NCBI GenBank assembly: GCA_046594215.1
Contig: JBKJPX010000112.1
Location: 1 to 64,000, forward strand
Direction of reading: 5' to 3'
From: Panacagrimonas sp046594215
GTDB taxonomy: Bacteria > Pseudomonadota > Gammaproteobacteria > Nevskiales > Nevskiaceae
Length of the DNA: 64,000 nt
The notes below the pieces were generated by a model that made no database searches, was not told the origin of the DNA, and was given only the letters and a program-made list of their open reading frames with translations. Shown piece after piece: positions 29,401 to 38,622 of the stretch. The first letter of the stretch is position 1; every line of letters begins with the position of its first letter. A program made the translations under genes and the position numbers.

Positions 29401-30216
29401 CAACCCGGATTTGGAGTCATCATTCTTTCGCCCATCGCAGTGGGGTTCGGCGTCAACATCCAGGCGGCGAACCACGTCATTCATTTTTCCCGCACGTGGA
29501 ATCCGGCCAAGGAAGATCAGGCAACGGATCGCGCGTACCGAATCGGGCAGTCAAAGCCTGTGTACGTGTACTACCCAGTCGTCTGCGCGGACGACTTCAC
29601 GACATTCGATGTCAAGCTGGACCGTCTCCTCGATCGAAAGCGCTCACTGTCCGACGACATGCTCAATGGTTGCGGCGATCTCAGTCCGGCGGATTTCGCT
29701 GACATCGTGCAGATCGACGACCGCGTGTTCGACGAACGTATTGGCATTGACGACGTTACCAAGCTCGACCCGCTGGATTTCGAAGCATTGATCGCCGCCA
29801 TGTGGAGGAAAGAGGGCTTTCGCACGGTCGAGCTTACGCCCCGAACCGGGGACGGGGGGATAGACGTCATCGCAAAGACCATCAACGTCGGTGAGTTGAT
29901 CCAGTGCAAGAGTTCGCGTACCGACGGCACACACCTTAGCTGGGAGGCGATAAAAGATGTCGTGACGGGTGAAGCGAAGTACCGATTTGAGCACCCAGGC
30001 GTTGCTTTCACCAAGGTTGCGGTAACGAATCAGTTCTTCAATGAGAATGCTCACCTCCACGCGAAACTGAATAACGTGCGGCTCGTGGATCAATCTGTCC
30101 TCGCCACGCTTCTCGACAAGCATCGCGTCGTGAGAGGCGACATTGAGGCCGTGCTGCGATCGAGGGCGCACGTCCGGATTCACCTTGGGGCACAGTCACG
30201 CGCCACGACAGAATGA
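26428..30216 (+). CDS. zorD: Zorya type I protein ZorD (SNF2 helicase with Mrr-like nuclease)
   Basis: 1262 residues. The SNF2 core begins near residue 590: LKDHQLSGVAWL, Walker A DDMGLGKT, Walker B ICDEAQKIKN, then the C-terminal helicase half ending in RTWNPAKEDQATDRAYRIGQ. The last ~150 residues are an Mrr-like PD-(D/E)xK nuclease (FEALIAAMWRKEGF, GDGGIDVIA, IQCKSS). ZorD degrades invading DNA once the ZorAB motor signals infection. The C-terminus is 26 bp from the convergent mcrC stop. Confidence 0.93.
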   Translation: MSLRERIRAVFSGATGERLFAVPSNDALSFEPRASAPDDEHWEVKSPLAIHALNEMAGAGLATDDAGAFRIRWEDLYVVQSEPERAPLLSSLDVPAIGDLRPRLRSANSLDDPDFEIAIEGWLFNERRVNASKLGAVARTEDGSLHLLPRESFELARGVAEFWKEEGRTAESNRRHWGRIRTLAVRANAGLDQFLAGTVVLTPEKLQVKLLDANVAGSSVVEVQPWFAGAPDTWLSHFDRAPKVRDRYQIATDEGVVEVLITPEVKSVLTAIKAMPGRRTAGAAAERFIHNPFAALGPDAVQVLDESQFDAARHEAGIEFERFSARVQMADGEVREVGVVIERLAEASGESVYERFESPSDLKGFIAKLESKLQTGFQLCEWRRHRIELTGDAKNELELLKVAYGDWLKPKVSIRAADVHDLTRYSHRISGIGVQARIVSPYIPVQSGDDPWFPEPPLNPQSSVTVSVPIDEQRDFELVVDSKVYETIKKAAAEARAAGSPTIAVPGHPNVVSVEAADAIVEQLYSRFEGGRTQKGVPDPATTKKATAARQRKELLLRANIAQPEFAEERAKELQLAPSAAPRLPASLKPTIALKDHQLSGVAWLQNLFDKAPDQCHGAVLADDMGLGKTLQLLALICRAVEDNPDLDPILVVAPVSLLENWKEEAEKFFGPQRPRILTLYGSALDRLRAPRHTIEQELIDQGIAKFLRPDWRGNAQLVLTTYETLRDLEFSFAAVRWSLMICDEAQKIKNPAAMVTRAAKKQNVRFRIACTGTPVENSLADLWCLFDFVQPGLLGALNDFGATYRRPIECETDEQHSRVKQLKALIEPQILRRTKRDVAKDLPPKVIVEGPRKLRLSDHQRALYGDALEQFKLRGDPKHASPFKNHLGLLHYLRRLCIAPDPDTRSSTGEPLSSYRKKNPKIDWLISTLQQIASKGEKAIVFCEFRDTQLLLAHYVEQEFKLRPDIINGDTEAAASAADSRQKRIKRFQAQPGFGVIILSPIAVGFGVNIQAANHVIHFSRTWNPAKEDQATDRAYRIGQSKPVYVYYPVVCADDFTTFDVKLDRLLDRKRSLSDDMLNGCGDLSPADFADIVQIDDRVFDERIGIDDVTKLDPLDFEALIAAMWRKEGFRTVELTPRTGDGGIDVIAKTINVGELIQCKSSRTDGTHLSWEAIKDVVTGEAKYRFEHPGVAFTKVAVTNQFFNENAHLHAKLNNVRLVDQSVLATLLDKHRVVRGDIEAVLRSRAHVRIHLGAQSRATTE

Positions 30217-30242
30217 ACGAATGAACCGGGTGCTTGCTCAGT

Positions 30243-31370
30243 TCAGAGAGTTGCGTCGCACATCCGCAGCAACTGCGATCGGATCTCTGCCGGCGATACC
30301 GTCAAATCGACCGTCGAAAACCGAATTCTGTGTCCCTGGATGACCACGGTTTCATCAACCGTAGTTCCAACGCTCGGGTGCAGAAGCAAGCCGCTGGCGT
30401 TGTCGGCGAGCGAATCCCCGCGCCCGACCTGTGACCGTAGGTAGGCGTATATCTGGTAGACGTAGCCGCTGCGAAGCGATTCTTCTCTGTACCAGCCGCT
30501 CGTCAGGATTGACGTGAACTTCGTGTCGATAACGATCCTCCGTGCCGACGGTACATGGTCCAGCACAATGTCCGTCCGCATCGTCGGAAGGATGTCGTCG
30601 ATTCGCGGTGATCTTTGCTGAATGTCCCAGCCCATCGTGCCGCCGCATTGCACGCGCCATCCGCTCGGGCTGAGCACCACATCGTAGAAGCCGCCAATGG
30701 CTCTCTCAAATAGCCGGCGCACCCACATTGCTTCGCGATCCGGCAGCAACAGGACGTTGCTTCCCTGTGTCTCGGTCGGCAGTGCGAGATCGAAAGCAAG
30801 TTTGGCGGCCGCCACCATGAATCTGTCCGCAGCATCGTTCCGCCCAATCCGGTCGGCGCTCATCTCGGTGCGCGTCGGCATGTTGCCCGACACGCCCATG
30901 GCCTTCATGCCGTTGGCCAGGGAGCGGCAGCGGTGAGCAATATCGCGCCGCTGCGCCACCCGAGAGATTGATTCCAAGGCGGCACGGACGAAACGATTGC
31001 GCGGGGTGTCTATGGTCAGCTCGTCAAACCGGCATGCAACCAGGCCGCGTGCCAGTAACTGATGCCGCTCGGTCGTCAACACGTCGATTCGTCCGCGAAC
31101 CCGGTTGAGGACCGCATCGCGAGATCGGTAACCGAAGCTTAGATGGCGACGCTGACGCGCTTCGACCGCGTGGGCGAGGATTTCAGCGACGAGGTCAGGA
31201 AGGTCATCGGGGCTGTCCTCCAAGCCAACCTTGCTGGTGCCACGGGAGCGAAACAGGTCCGAGGCATAGAGCATGAGCAACCAGAGGTTGCGGACCGGGA
31301 TGCGTCCGATGTGCCCCGCGGCATCCGCCGCCGGGCCAATAGTTGGTTGCTCGGCAGTCGCCGTCATCAC
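30243..31370 (-). CDS. mcrC: McrC family protein (type IV restriction nuclease subunit)
   Basis: 375 residues of the McrC/LlaJI family. The PD-(D/E)xK nuclease lies in the C-terminal half: TMRTDIVLD followed by IVIDTKFTS, then YQIYAYL, as expected for a nuclease of this class. The N-terminal part (GRIPVRNLWLLMLYASDLF) binds the McrB ring. It overlaps mcrB by 4 nt. The pair should cleave modified DNA using GTP. Confidence 0.9.
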   Translation of the reverse strand: MMTATAEQPTIGPAADAAGHIGRIPVRNLWLLMLYASDLFRSRGTSKVGLEDSPDDLPDLVAEILAHAVEARQRRHLSFGYRSRDAVLNRVRGRIDVLTTERHQLLARGLVACRFDELTIDTPRNRFVRAALESISRVAQRRDIAHRCRSLANGMKAMGVSGNMPTRTEMSADRIGRNDAADRFMVAAAKLAFDLALPTETQGSNVLLLPDREAMWVRRLFERAIGGFYDVVLSPSGWRVQCGGTMGWDIQQRSPRIDDILPTMRTDIVLDHVPSARRIVIDTKFTSILTSGWYREESLRSGYVYQIYAYLRSQVGRGDSLADNASGLLLHPSVGTTVDETVVIQGHRIRFSTVDLTVSPAEIRSQLLRMCDATL

Positions 31371-33613
31371 CAGCCCTGTGTCAGACGGGCGCAGGCCTTT
31401 TTCGCTTCATCCGGCGCATCAAACCAGTATTCGTCGAGGAGCGGACCGATCTCGGTTTCTACGACCTGCTGAAACCACTTCTTGGTGTCTCCAGGTTCCA
31501 GTCGGTGCGCAGGTGTCACGTAGCTATGGCCGACCCGGAACTGCTTGCCCAAGCGCACGTCCACCGCGATTTGGGCGTTCAGCTCGGTGATTCGGCGCTC
31601 TATATCCGCCACCATCGTGGTGTCGACATTGCATTCCTTGACCACCCACTTGCGCCAGGCCTCACCGAGCCTGGGTTCCAGATCCACAAAGGCAAAGCGG
31701 CGACGTAGCGCGAGATCGACCAACGCCAGCGAGCGATCCGCAATGTTCATCGTGCCGATCACGTAGAGGTTGTCGGGAATATGCACCGGTCGGCGCTTGC
31801 CGTCGGCGTCCGGATAGCAGAGCTCAAGGGCTTCGTTCGGTGTGCGTTTCCCGGCCTCGAGCAGGGTCAGAAGCTCGCCGAAAATCTGAGCTGGATTGCC
31901 TCGGTTGATTTCCTCAATCACGACGACAACCTTCGAGGAAGGATTCTTCGCCGCGGCCGTGATCGCCTCCATGAACACACCATCGGCCAGCGACAATTTG
32001 CCTTCGCCCGTCGGCCGCCAGCCGCGCACAAAATCCTCGTAGGACAGATTCGGGTGGAACTGCACAGCCCGGACCTTGCTTTCATCCTTCTGGCCCATGA
32101 GCGCAAATGCGAGGCGCTTAGCCAACCAGGTTTTGCCGGTGCCGGGCGGGCCTTGGAGGATGAGATTCTTCTTCGTGCGCACTCGTTCCAGCAGCCGTTC
32201 GACTTCGTCGGTCGTGAGGAAGCATCCGTCGCGCAGCATGTCAACGACCGCATAGGGCACGATCGGTGCGACCTGCGGAGCTGCTTCCAACGACTCGTCG
32301 CCATCCTCGTCATCGTCGGTGGCCGCGGCGGGTTCGGATACCTGAGGCGGCGAAGTGTCGGCTGTCGGGTCCTTGTATACCCAGGCCTCCAGCGATAGTT
32401 CCGGCCAAGAATGGACCGGGTATGCGGCCTCCTGGAAACGGGGCTCAATGGCGTCCATGACGGCGAGGTAGTCATCCGCGTTGCAGCGCCGCTTCGGCCC
32501 GTGCAACCCAATTTGGACGCCAAGCTTCTTGGTGACGAAAACCTGTGAGTTGTGATCGAGGCTCAGGAACGACCACGGCCGCGCCCAATACAATCCGAAC
32601 GTAAGATTCCATGCCACGCCGCGTCGGCCGTTAGCGTTGTCGAAGGCCTTGGCGAACGCGGCGCGAGCCTCGTCCTCATCCGACTCGGCGAATGCCAAAC
32701 CGGCGGCGAAGACCTCCCACAGCGTGTCGATGTGTTCCGGGGCGCGCTTGTTCTCAAAGGGGAAGTACCAGGACTTGAGGTTATTCAGGAGTGGGATGCC
32801 CTCGAACGTTTCCGGCACAGGTATCGAGACGCCCAGAAACTTGGCCAGCTCAGTCGCGATGATCTTGCGGTTGGAGTCCTTGATTCCTCGATTGAACAGG
32901 CCCATCGTCGTAAAGGGACAAATGTCCTTCACGAAACCAGTGGTGCCATCCGCGTAATTGTCCTCGGTCAGGTGCCCTAGCCCTTCGACGCGCTCCGAAA
33001 TGTCGCGGATTCCCTTGACCAAGGCAGCGCGGTCATTGCGGAACGGGAGCAGCTTGTCCGCAACGGCCTCGTAGAACGTCGTCCAGCCGAAGCGTTTCTT
33101 GTCAGAGCCTTTCGATCCGAATCGCTCTCGCCAATACGGTGCGTTCTGGAATCGTTCGATGTCCTGTGGCTTTCCGTCGAATGCGAAAGCGATCAAGCCG
33201 TCCGTCTTCCAATCACCGGGGAGCACGCGCCAGACTGTCCCGCGGTTAGTGTAGAAGTACCATTCGCGGGCTGGATCGATCTTGGTCCAGTCAACGCGTA
33301 CATGCCTGCCGTCATTTAGATTGTCGGTAATCGTCCCAATGGCTTTGATCGCCATCACCGACACCGGTTGACCGCGATTGTCAAAGGGAAGGTCGCGCTT
33401 ACGCACGTAGGCCGCCTTGATCGCAATGCGGTCGCCGACTCGCATTGACCGTACCACATCGAGGTGGCGATCCTCGTAGCCGTTCTCCCAGATTCCATCG
33501 GCGAGGAAGCGCGGGGTCTGATCATCAGTCCCGCCATACCCCTCCCCGCCGTAGCTCGCTCCGACGAACCAGCTTACTTGCGTGCCTGCTTGACTTGCTA
33601 TTGGCGTGCTCAT
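31367..33613 (-). CDS. mcrB: McrB-like AAA+ GTPase of a type IV restriction system
   Basis: 748 residues. The C-terminal AAA+ module has Walker A QGPPGTGKTWLAKRLA (near residue 485), Walker B VVVIEEINRGNPAQIFGEL and the McrB consensus NLYVIGTMNIADRSLALVD. The ~420 N-terminal residues should read the target DNA; modification specificity cannot be deduced. It lies 49 nt after hsdM and overlaps mcrC, so it is the sixth gene of the vapB-to-mcrC operon. Confidence 0.9.
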   Translation of the reverse strand: MSTPIASQAGTQVSWFVGASYGGEGYGGTDDQTPRFLADGIWENGYEDRHLDVVRSMRVGDRIAIKAAYVRKRDLPFDNRGQPVSVMAIKAIGTITDNLNDGRHVRVDWTKIDPAREWYFYTNRGTVWRVLPGDWKTDGLIAFAFDGKPQDIERFQNAPYWRERFGSKGSDKKRFGWTTFYEAVADKLLPFRNDRAALVKGIRDISERVEGLGHLTEDNYADGTTGFVKDICPFTTMGLFNRGIKDSNRKIIATELAKFLGVSIPVPETFEGIPLLNNLKSWYFPFENKRAPEHIDTLWEVFAAGLAFAESDEDEARAAFAKAFDNANGRRGVAWNLTFGLYWARPWSFLSLDHNSQVFVTKKLGVQIGLHGPKRRCNADDYLAVMDAIEPRFQEAAYPVHSWPELSLEAWVYKDPTADTSPPQVSEPAAATDDDEDGDESLEAAPQVAPIVPYAVVDMLRDGCFLTTDEVERLLERVRTKKNLILQGPPGTGKTWLAKRLAFALMGQKDESKVRAVQFHPNLSYEDFVRGWRPTGEGKLSLADGVFMEAITAAAKNPSSKVVVVIEEINRGNPAQIFGELLTLLEAGKRTPNEALELCYPDADGKRRPVHIPDNLYVIGTMNIADRSLALVDLALRRRFAFVDLEPRLGEAWRKWVVKECNVDTTMVADIERRITELNAQIAVDVRLGKQFRVGHSYVTPAHRLEPGDTKKWFQQVVETEIGPLLDEYWFDAPDEAKKACARLTQGW

Positions 33614-33662
33614 GACTCCCCCGACATGGTTCGCGTCCCTTGCGCAGCGACTTCCTCATTCG

Positions 33663-35576
33663 CTATGCAGGCTCTTCTTGGCTCGCTATAGCAGCGTCTG
33701 CGGCCAACAACTTATTGAGTCTGGCCAACGCGCCGGCCACCGTTCTGCCATGCGCAGCAATGGCCTCGATGATCTCCGCGGGCGTCCGCGTGTCGCGCAC
33801 GATCCGAGCACGCGGATTGACCGCCTTGAGGTCATACACTGCGGCATCAATCGCGTCGGCCTGCGCTTGGGCGTCGCGCGCGGCCTTCTCAGCCGTAGCC
33901 AGCGCTTCGCGGCAGGCCGCAAGAGCTTTGTCGCTGGCATTGGATTTGCGTAGTCCGGAAAGCCGGTCCTTGAGGTTGACCGCTTCGGCCTTCTGCTTCT
34001 CCACCTCGACCATGTGTGGCGCCATGTCCTCGCGCGCCTTGGCGCGGCGAGCGGCGAAATCCACGGTCCAAGAGTAGTCACTCTCTGCCGCGGGCTTGCC
34101 ATGCTGACGCAGCAGCCGAGCGAAACTGGGGAATGGCTTCCCCGGATTGCCCTCCCGCTCGCGCCAGTCGCCGACAAGAGTTGCGGGAAGGGCAGCATCA
34201 TCGAGCGCAGTGCCTTTCGGCCCAAAGCCGAAATGCGCCAGGGTCATCGGCGACTTCTTGCCCATCTTGATGTGGGCCAGATCGTAGTACCAGATTCGCT
34301 TGGTCTTGCGGCCCTTCGTGAAAAACACCAGATTGGTTTTCACTCCTGCACCAGCGGCGGAGAAAACTCCAGCGGGCAGGCTGACGATGCACCAAACATC
34401 GCACTCGTCCAACAGCTTGCGCTTGGTTTCGACGAAGGCAGTCTCGGTGGCGCGGAACAACAGGCCCTCGTCCAACACCACGCCGCAACGCCCGCCGTCG
34501 GCAAGGTCGCGCAGCAGATGCTGGACGAACAGCACCTGGGTTGAGCCGGTCTCGAAGCTGTAGTTCTTCTGCGCGTCCTTGCCCTCCTTGCCGCCGAAGG
34601 GCGGGTTGGTGAGGATCACATCGAAGGTCGTCGGCGCACCGTCGAACAGCGCGTCGTAGGTCGGCGTCCCGGTCAGCGTGTTGCCGTGCCAGAGGTTGGG
34701 CTGGTCAATGCCGTGCAGCACCAAGTTTGCTAGGGCGATCGGGAAAACCAGGTTCTCTTTTTCACGCCCGAAAAACGTCTGATTCTTGAGTCGCGCGAGA
34801 TCGGTGGACGTGGCCGAGTCGCCGAGCTTCTGGGCCATCAGCTCGTAAGCCTGGGCTAGAAACCCGCCAGTGCCGCAGCAAGGGTCATACACCGTCTCGC
34901 CGGGCTGCGGATCCAGCGTGCGTACCATTGCCCGGATCACCTCTCGCGGCGTGAAGAATTGCCCGCCGTCAGAGTTTTTCTCGCCCATTTTCAGCAGGAG
35001 ATCTTCATACACCTGCGAGAGTGTGAAGAAATGCTGATCCTCGATGTGGTCGATGCTGATCTGGTGCACGCGGTCGAGGATGTCGCGCAGGTTCGTTTCG
35101 GAATCCACCCGCGTGCGCTCCACTGCCGTCATGATGCGGCCAATCACGCGCTGCTTGGGAGTGGCGGACGGATTCGGCCGGCCGTCCGGCAGCACATCCA
35201 GGCCGTGCAGGTAGGGCAGCAGTTCCTTGTTGATGAAGGCGAAGAACTCCCCGATCTTCGCCGCCTCCAGTTTCTTACGCTTGGGTCCGTCCGGCGCGGC
35301 CCAGTCCTGCCAGCGGAACGGGGGACGCAGCGCAGGCTTGAAGGGTTTCCCGACAGCCTCGGCCGATTCCAGGGCTCGGGCCTCCTGCGCGTCGAGTATG
35401 CGCAGGAACAGAATCCAGGTCAGCTCCGGCACGTATTGCAACGCGCTCGCGCAGTTGGAGCGCCGCATGACGTCGCAGATAGACTTGACGAAGGAGGAAA
35501 GCGATTGCATGGACGCGATTGTTTTCGGTCCTGCAATGGCGTTCGCGGCCCCTTTCGTTTTCCTTCGGCGAGCCAT
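33663..35576 (-). CDS. hsdM: type I restriction-modification DNA methyltransferase subunit HsdM
   Basis: 637 residues of an N6-adenine methylase. SAM motif I is YDPCCGTGGFLAQAYE (near residue 230) and catalytic motif IV is NPPFGGKEG (near residue 325). The N-terminal HsdM_N domain includes WILFLRILDAQEA. The C-terminal ~100 residues are a Lys/Glu/Ala-rich coiled coil, longer than in the shortest HsdMs. It starts 2 nt after the hsdS stop. Confidence 0.93.
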   Translation of the reverse strand: MARRRKTKGAANAIAGPKTIASMQSLSSFVKSICDVMRRSNCASALQYVPELTWILFLRILDAQEARALESAEAVGKPFKPALRPPFRWQDWAAPDGPKRKKLEAAKIGEFFAFINKELLPYLHGLDVLPDGRPNPSATPKQRVIGRIMTAVERTRVDSETNLRDILDRVHQISIDHIEDQHFFTLSQVYEDLLLKMGEKNSDGGQFFTPREVIRAMVRTLDPQPGETVYDPCCGTGGFLAQAYELMAQKLGDSATSTDLARLKNQTFFGREKENLVFPIALANLVLHGIDQPNLWHGNTLTGTPTYDALFDGAPTTFDVILTNPPFGGKEGKDAQKNYSFETGSTQVLFVQHLLRDLADGGRCGVVLDEGLLFRATETAFVETKRKLLDECDVWCIVSLPAGVFSAAGAGVKTNLVFFTKGRKTKRIWYYDLAHIKMGKKSPMTLAHFGFGPKGTALDDAALPATLVGDWREREGNPGKPFPSFARLLRQHGKPAAESDYSWTVDFAARRAKAREDMAPHMVEVEKQKAEAVNLKDRLSGLRKSNASDKALAACREALATAEKAARDAQAQADAIDAAVYDLKAVNPRARIVRDTRTPAEIIEAIAAHGRTVAGALARLNKLLAADAAIASQEEPA

Positions 35577-35578
35577 TG

Positions 35579-36226
35579 CTAGCCTTCTTGAAACGCGCTA
35601 GCAAGCAGCCGACTAGGTAGACGCTCTGCTTCTTCCAGTTGCGCCTGCGCTGCAAGGCGAACATCTTCAGCCGCCGCGAGTTGTCCCTTTAAGCGGTAAA
35701 CAATGGTTTTCTGCTCACGCACTTCCGGCATGCACACATGGAAGGATTCCAATGCGGGCATGTAGATTGTCTTGTGGGTTGCGCCTGTTGCCATAGCTCG
35801 GAGAGCAGAACGCGACCGTATCAATGCGTACATTAGGAACTCGGGGTCAAGTTCGTCGTCGCAGACCCAATTCGCAAAGTCTTGGCTGGTGGACATTGGT
35901 TTGCCCATGATCGTGACAAAGCCGACTGATGCTGTGCGTGAGAAACAAACCGTGCCGCGTGGAAGGATACGTGCCGAAGAGTTGGCAATCCCCGCTTCGT
36001 TGGTCTTGAGCAACGTTTCGTCTACCCATCGGCCATCAAGACCTCGAATTTCAGTGAGCGAGATCCACGATATGTCTCCTCCCCACCAATCGGGCCGGGA
36101 TCGACTTGGCGTATGCCCGCTCTCTAGCCGAGCAACCGCGTCTAATCTTTCCCAGCGCCATCCTCTCGGTGGAGTCGCCAACTCTGTTGGCAATGCAATG
36201 GGCACGAGCTCTCCTACAGTTGTCAT
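35579..36226 (-). CDS. hsdS: half-size type I specificity subunit HsdS (single target-recognition domain)
   Basis: 215 residues, about half the usual 400-450. One target-recognition domain occupies residues ~20-165 (GWRWERLDAVARLESGHTPS... DISWISLTEIRG), followed by one conserved helix region (EQKTIVYRLKGQLAAAEDVR) and the normal HsdS end LLASAFQEG. The frame is clean and both gene borders are tight, so this is a natural half-subunit rather than a break. Two copies would pair to read a palindromic bipartite site. The gene order is hsdR-hsdS-hsdM. Confidence 0.85.
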   Translation of the reverse strand: MTTVGELVPIALPTELATPPRGWRWERLDAVARLESGHTPSRSRPDWWGGDISWISLTEIRGLDGRWVDETLLKTNEAGIANSSARILPRGTVCFSRTASVGFVTIMGKPMSTSQDFANWVCDDELDPEFLMYALIRSRSALRAMATGATHKTIYMPALESFHVCMPEVREQKTIVYRLKGQLAAAEDVRLAAQAQLEEAERLPSRLLASAFQEG

Positions 36227-38622
36227 ACTGTAAACAACCTCGTCTTCGCATCTCGCATAACGTCAGCCGGCGTTCCCAACGCTTTCAGCGCTGCGAGTCC
36301 ACCGGCGCGTCGAATCTCCGGAACTTCCCACAATTGCTCCGATTCCAGCGCCTCCGTGCCACCGGCTCCGAACTGCTGCCCCAGGCTTCTGAGCACGATG
36401 GCGGCCTTCTCATCCACCGACGCGAACCAAGGCATGTGCGCGGACAGGTAGGCATCCCGGCGCTCGACCCGCTTCAAGGCCTGTGCGCGGTAGCCGTGAT
36501 GCGCGAATAGGTCGTAGTGGTCGCAATCGACGAGGCCGTCCAGTTCGCGCACGACCTCCGGCGAGTAGTGCTCGCCGAGCAGGTGGTTGATGAGTGCGCG
36601 GCGCTTCTGCGTTTCCACCCACAGCGCACGGAAGTCGGGCAGGGTCGCGGCTTCACGCAGCACGCGCTGAATCATCTCGCGGCGGTATTCCTCGATAGGC
36701 ACTGGCACGTCGCGGCCCTCGCGCCGCTGGAGGATGAAACGACCCTGGCTGGTGATGACGACGGACTGGCCCCTGATCTCCGGAATCGGGATCGGGTCTT
36801 CACCGCCGTCGCCATCATCGCCGCCCCCTTCATCGCCGCCTGGCTTTGGATTGGTCAGGCGCGGCGGTTTGGTAATGAAGTCAGTGCCGAACAGGTCCGT
36901 GACGCCGGTGTAGTCGTAAAGCCAGAACTTGTATTTCTTGGTGGGCTCGTCGATGCGAGTCCCGCGCCCGACCATCTGGTAGAAGCTGATTGAGGATTCC
37001 AGGTAGCGGAAAAACACCACGGCGTTCAGTCGCTCGATGTCCACGCCGGTCGCGAGCAAGTCCACGGTGCACGCGATGAAGCAGCGCTCGCCGGAGCCGC
37101 GCATAGTTTCGATGAGATCACCGCCGCCTTCGGCCGTGCACTTGAACGCGTAGTGGTCCTTGGGCGTGTGGCCGCCTTCCTTGCACCATTGAGCGTAGAA
37201 GCGCTGCATCTGCATGGCGACGCGATCGGCATGCAGGTCGCGATTGCAGAAGATGATGACCTTCTGTTCCGGTCCGCCATGGGCGCACAGGCGCTCGAAC
37301 AAGTCCTTGCACATGGCGGCGATGCGCTCTGGCAGCAGAAGCTCGCTGTCGTAGTGCTTGGCGTTGTATTCGTCCTTGATTTCGTCCTCGGCAACGGGGA
37401 GGCCGGTACGGGCGTCCACCGGCTTGGCGGCCATCACGTCGCCGTGAGTGAAGGTCTTCCAGTCAATTGAGGGCTTGAGACGCACGATTTCGCAGGCAGC
37501 GAGGTAGCCGTCTTCCTGTGCCTGAATCAGTGTGTACTCATAGACCGGCTCGCCGAAGTATTTGAGATTGTGTGCGCTGACCTCGGCATCGGCAGTGGTG
37601 GCCTTTTGTTTGCTCTCCAGCTTGCGCGGCGTGGCGGTGAGGCCCAGATGGATCGCCTGCGGATTGCGGCGCAGCACCTCAGACCAGCGACCCCAGGCCG
37701 AGCGGTGGCATTCGTCGATGATGATGATGCTGAAGCTGTTCTCGGGGTAGTGCTCGGTCAGGAAGCTGGCGTAGCCCGCGCTGTCGTCGTCGAGGCCCAG
37801 CGTCTGATACGTGGCGATGTGCACCTTGGCGTTGCGCGCCGAGTTTTCTCCACGCTCGGTCTGGACGGTCCGCACGCTGCCCTTGGGGAACGCGCGGGAA
37901 AGCTTTTCGTAGGCTTGCTCGCGAAGCTCGTCACGGTCACACAGGAACAACGCCGGCTTCGTCAAGCGTCCAGCCTCGTGCAAGCGCCAGAGCAGGTTAG
38001 CCGCGATGACCGTCTTGCCCGAGCCGGTGGCCAGCGAGAGCAGCACACGAGCGGGCTCGTTGTCCTGCTCGCAATGTAGGACTTTCTCGAAGGCGGCGCG
38101 GATCGCCGCATCCTGGTAGTAGCGCGGTTTGGGGTACGCGTGGCTGTCCGCCATGAACAGCAGAGCGGCCTCAGGCCGCCTGATGTCCACTCCAGTGTCC
38201 TTCGCATAGCGGGCGGTCAGATCGGCATGGCTTGGAAAATCCGGGAGGGGAAACGGGCCGTCCGGAAGCTGGGCGGCCTTGTCGAATTCGCCGTATCGGT
38301 GCCCGTTGGTCGCGAACACGTACTGAACATGGAAGCGCGTGCAGTCGGCGTATCCCTTCGCCTGCTGCATGCCTTTGAGGGGGTCTTCGGATTCAGCCTT
38401 TGCTTCAATTACACCCACCGGCAACGGCTTGGGAGTATTGGCAAGCTGCACGCAGAGCAAGTAGTCAGTGCGTCCACTGCCGGAACGCCGGCGGCCCTTG
38501 TTCCCGCTAGGCTCAACCGGAGCAGGAGTCTCAAGGCGCAGTTTCCAGTGCTCGTTGTAGCCCTTGTCGCGAAGGACCGGATCGATGAGGTAGAAGCGAG
38601 TCTCCGCCTCGTTGTACGTCAT
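36223..38622 (-). CDS. hsdR: type I restriction endonuclease subunit HsdR (EcoEI-like)
   Basis: 799 residues. The N-terminal nuclease domain has GSGRTDYLL and VGVIEAKAE, supplying Asp and the Glu-X-Lys motif. The translocase follows with Walker A LATGSGKTVIAANLLW, DEAD-like IIIDECHRS and QMVGRGTRIDE. Its size and layout match EcoEI-type HsdR. It overlaps vapC (upstream) and hsdS (downstream) by 4 nt each, so expression is tied to both. Confidence 0.92.
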   Translation of the reverse strand: MTYNEAETRFYLIDPVLRDKGYNEHWKLRLETPAPVEPSGNKGRRRSGSGRTDYLLCVQLANTPKPLPVGVIEAKAESEDPLKGMQQAKGYADCTRFHVQYVFATNGHRYGEFDKAAQLPDGPFPLPDFPSHADLTARYAKDTGVDIRRPEAALLFMADSHAYPKPRYYQDAAIRAAFEKVLHCEQDNEPARVLLSLATGSGKTVIAANLLWRLHEAGRLTKPALFLCDRDELREQAYEKLSRAFPKGSVRTVQTERGENSARNAKVHIATYQTLGLDDDSAGYASFLTEHYPENSFSIIIIDECHRSAWGRWSEVLRRNPQAIHLGLTATPRKLESKQKATTADAEVSAHNLKYFGEPVYEYTLIQAQEDGYLAACEIVRLKPSIDWKTFTHGDVMAAKPVDARTGLPVAEDEIKDEYNAKHYDSELLLPERIAAMCKDLFERLCAHGGPEQKVIIFCNRDLHADRVAMQMQRFYAQWCKEGGHTPKDHYAFKCTAEGGGDLIETMRGSGERCFIACTVDLLATGVDIERLNAVVFFRYLESSISFYQMVGRGTRIDEPTKKYKFWLYDYTGVTDLFGTDFITKPPRLTNPKPGGDEGGGDDGDGGEDPIPIPEIRGQSVVITSQGRFILQRREGRDVPVPIEEYRREMIQRVLREAATLPDFRALWVETQKRRALINHLLGEHYSPEVVRELDGLVDCDHYDLFAHHGYRAQALKRVERRDAYLSAHMPWFASVDEKAAIVLRSLGQQFGAGGTEALESEQLWEVPEIRRAGGLAALKALGTPADVMRDAKTRLFTV

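Noticed and set aside
36223..36260. A frameshifted second half of HsdS
   Set aside because: The HsdR stop and HsdS start overlap by 4 nt and no HsdS-like sequence is found in other frames nearby, so the short form is genuine.
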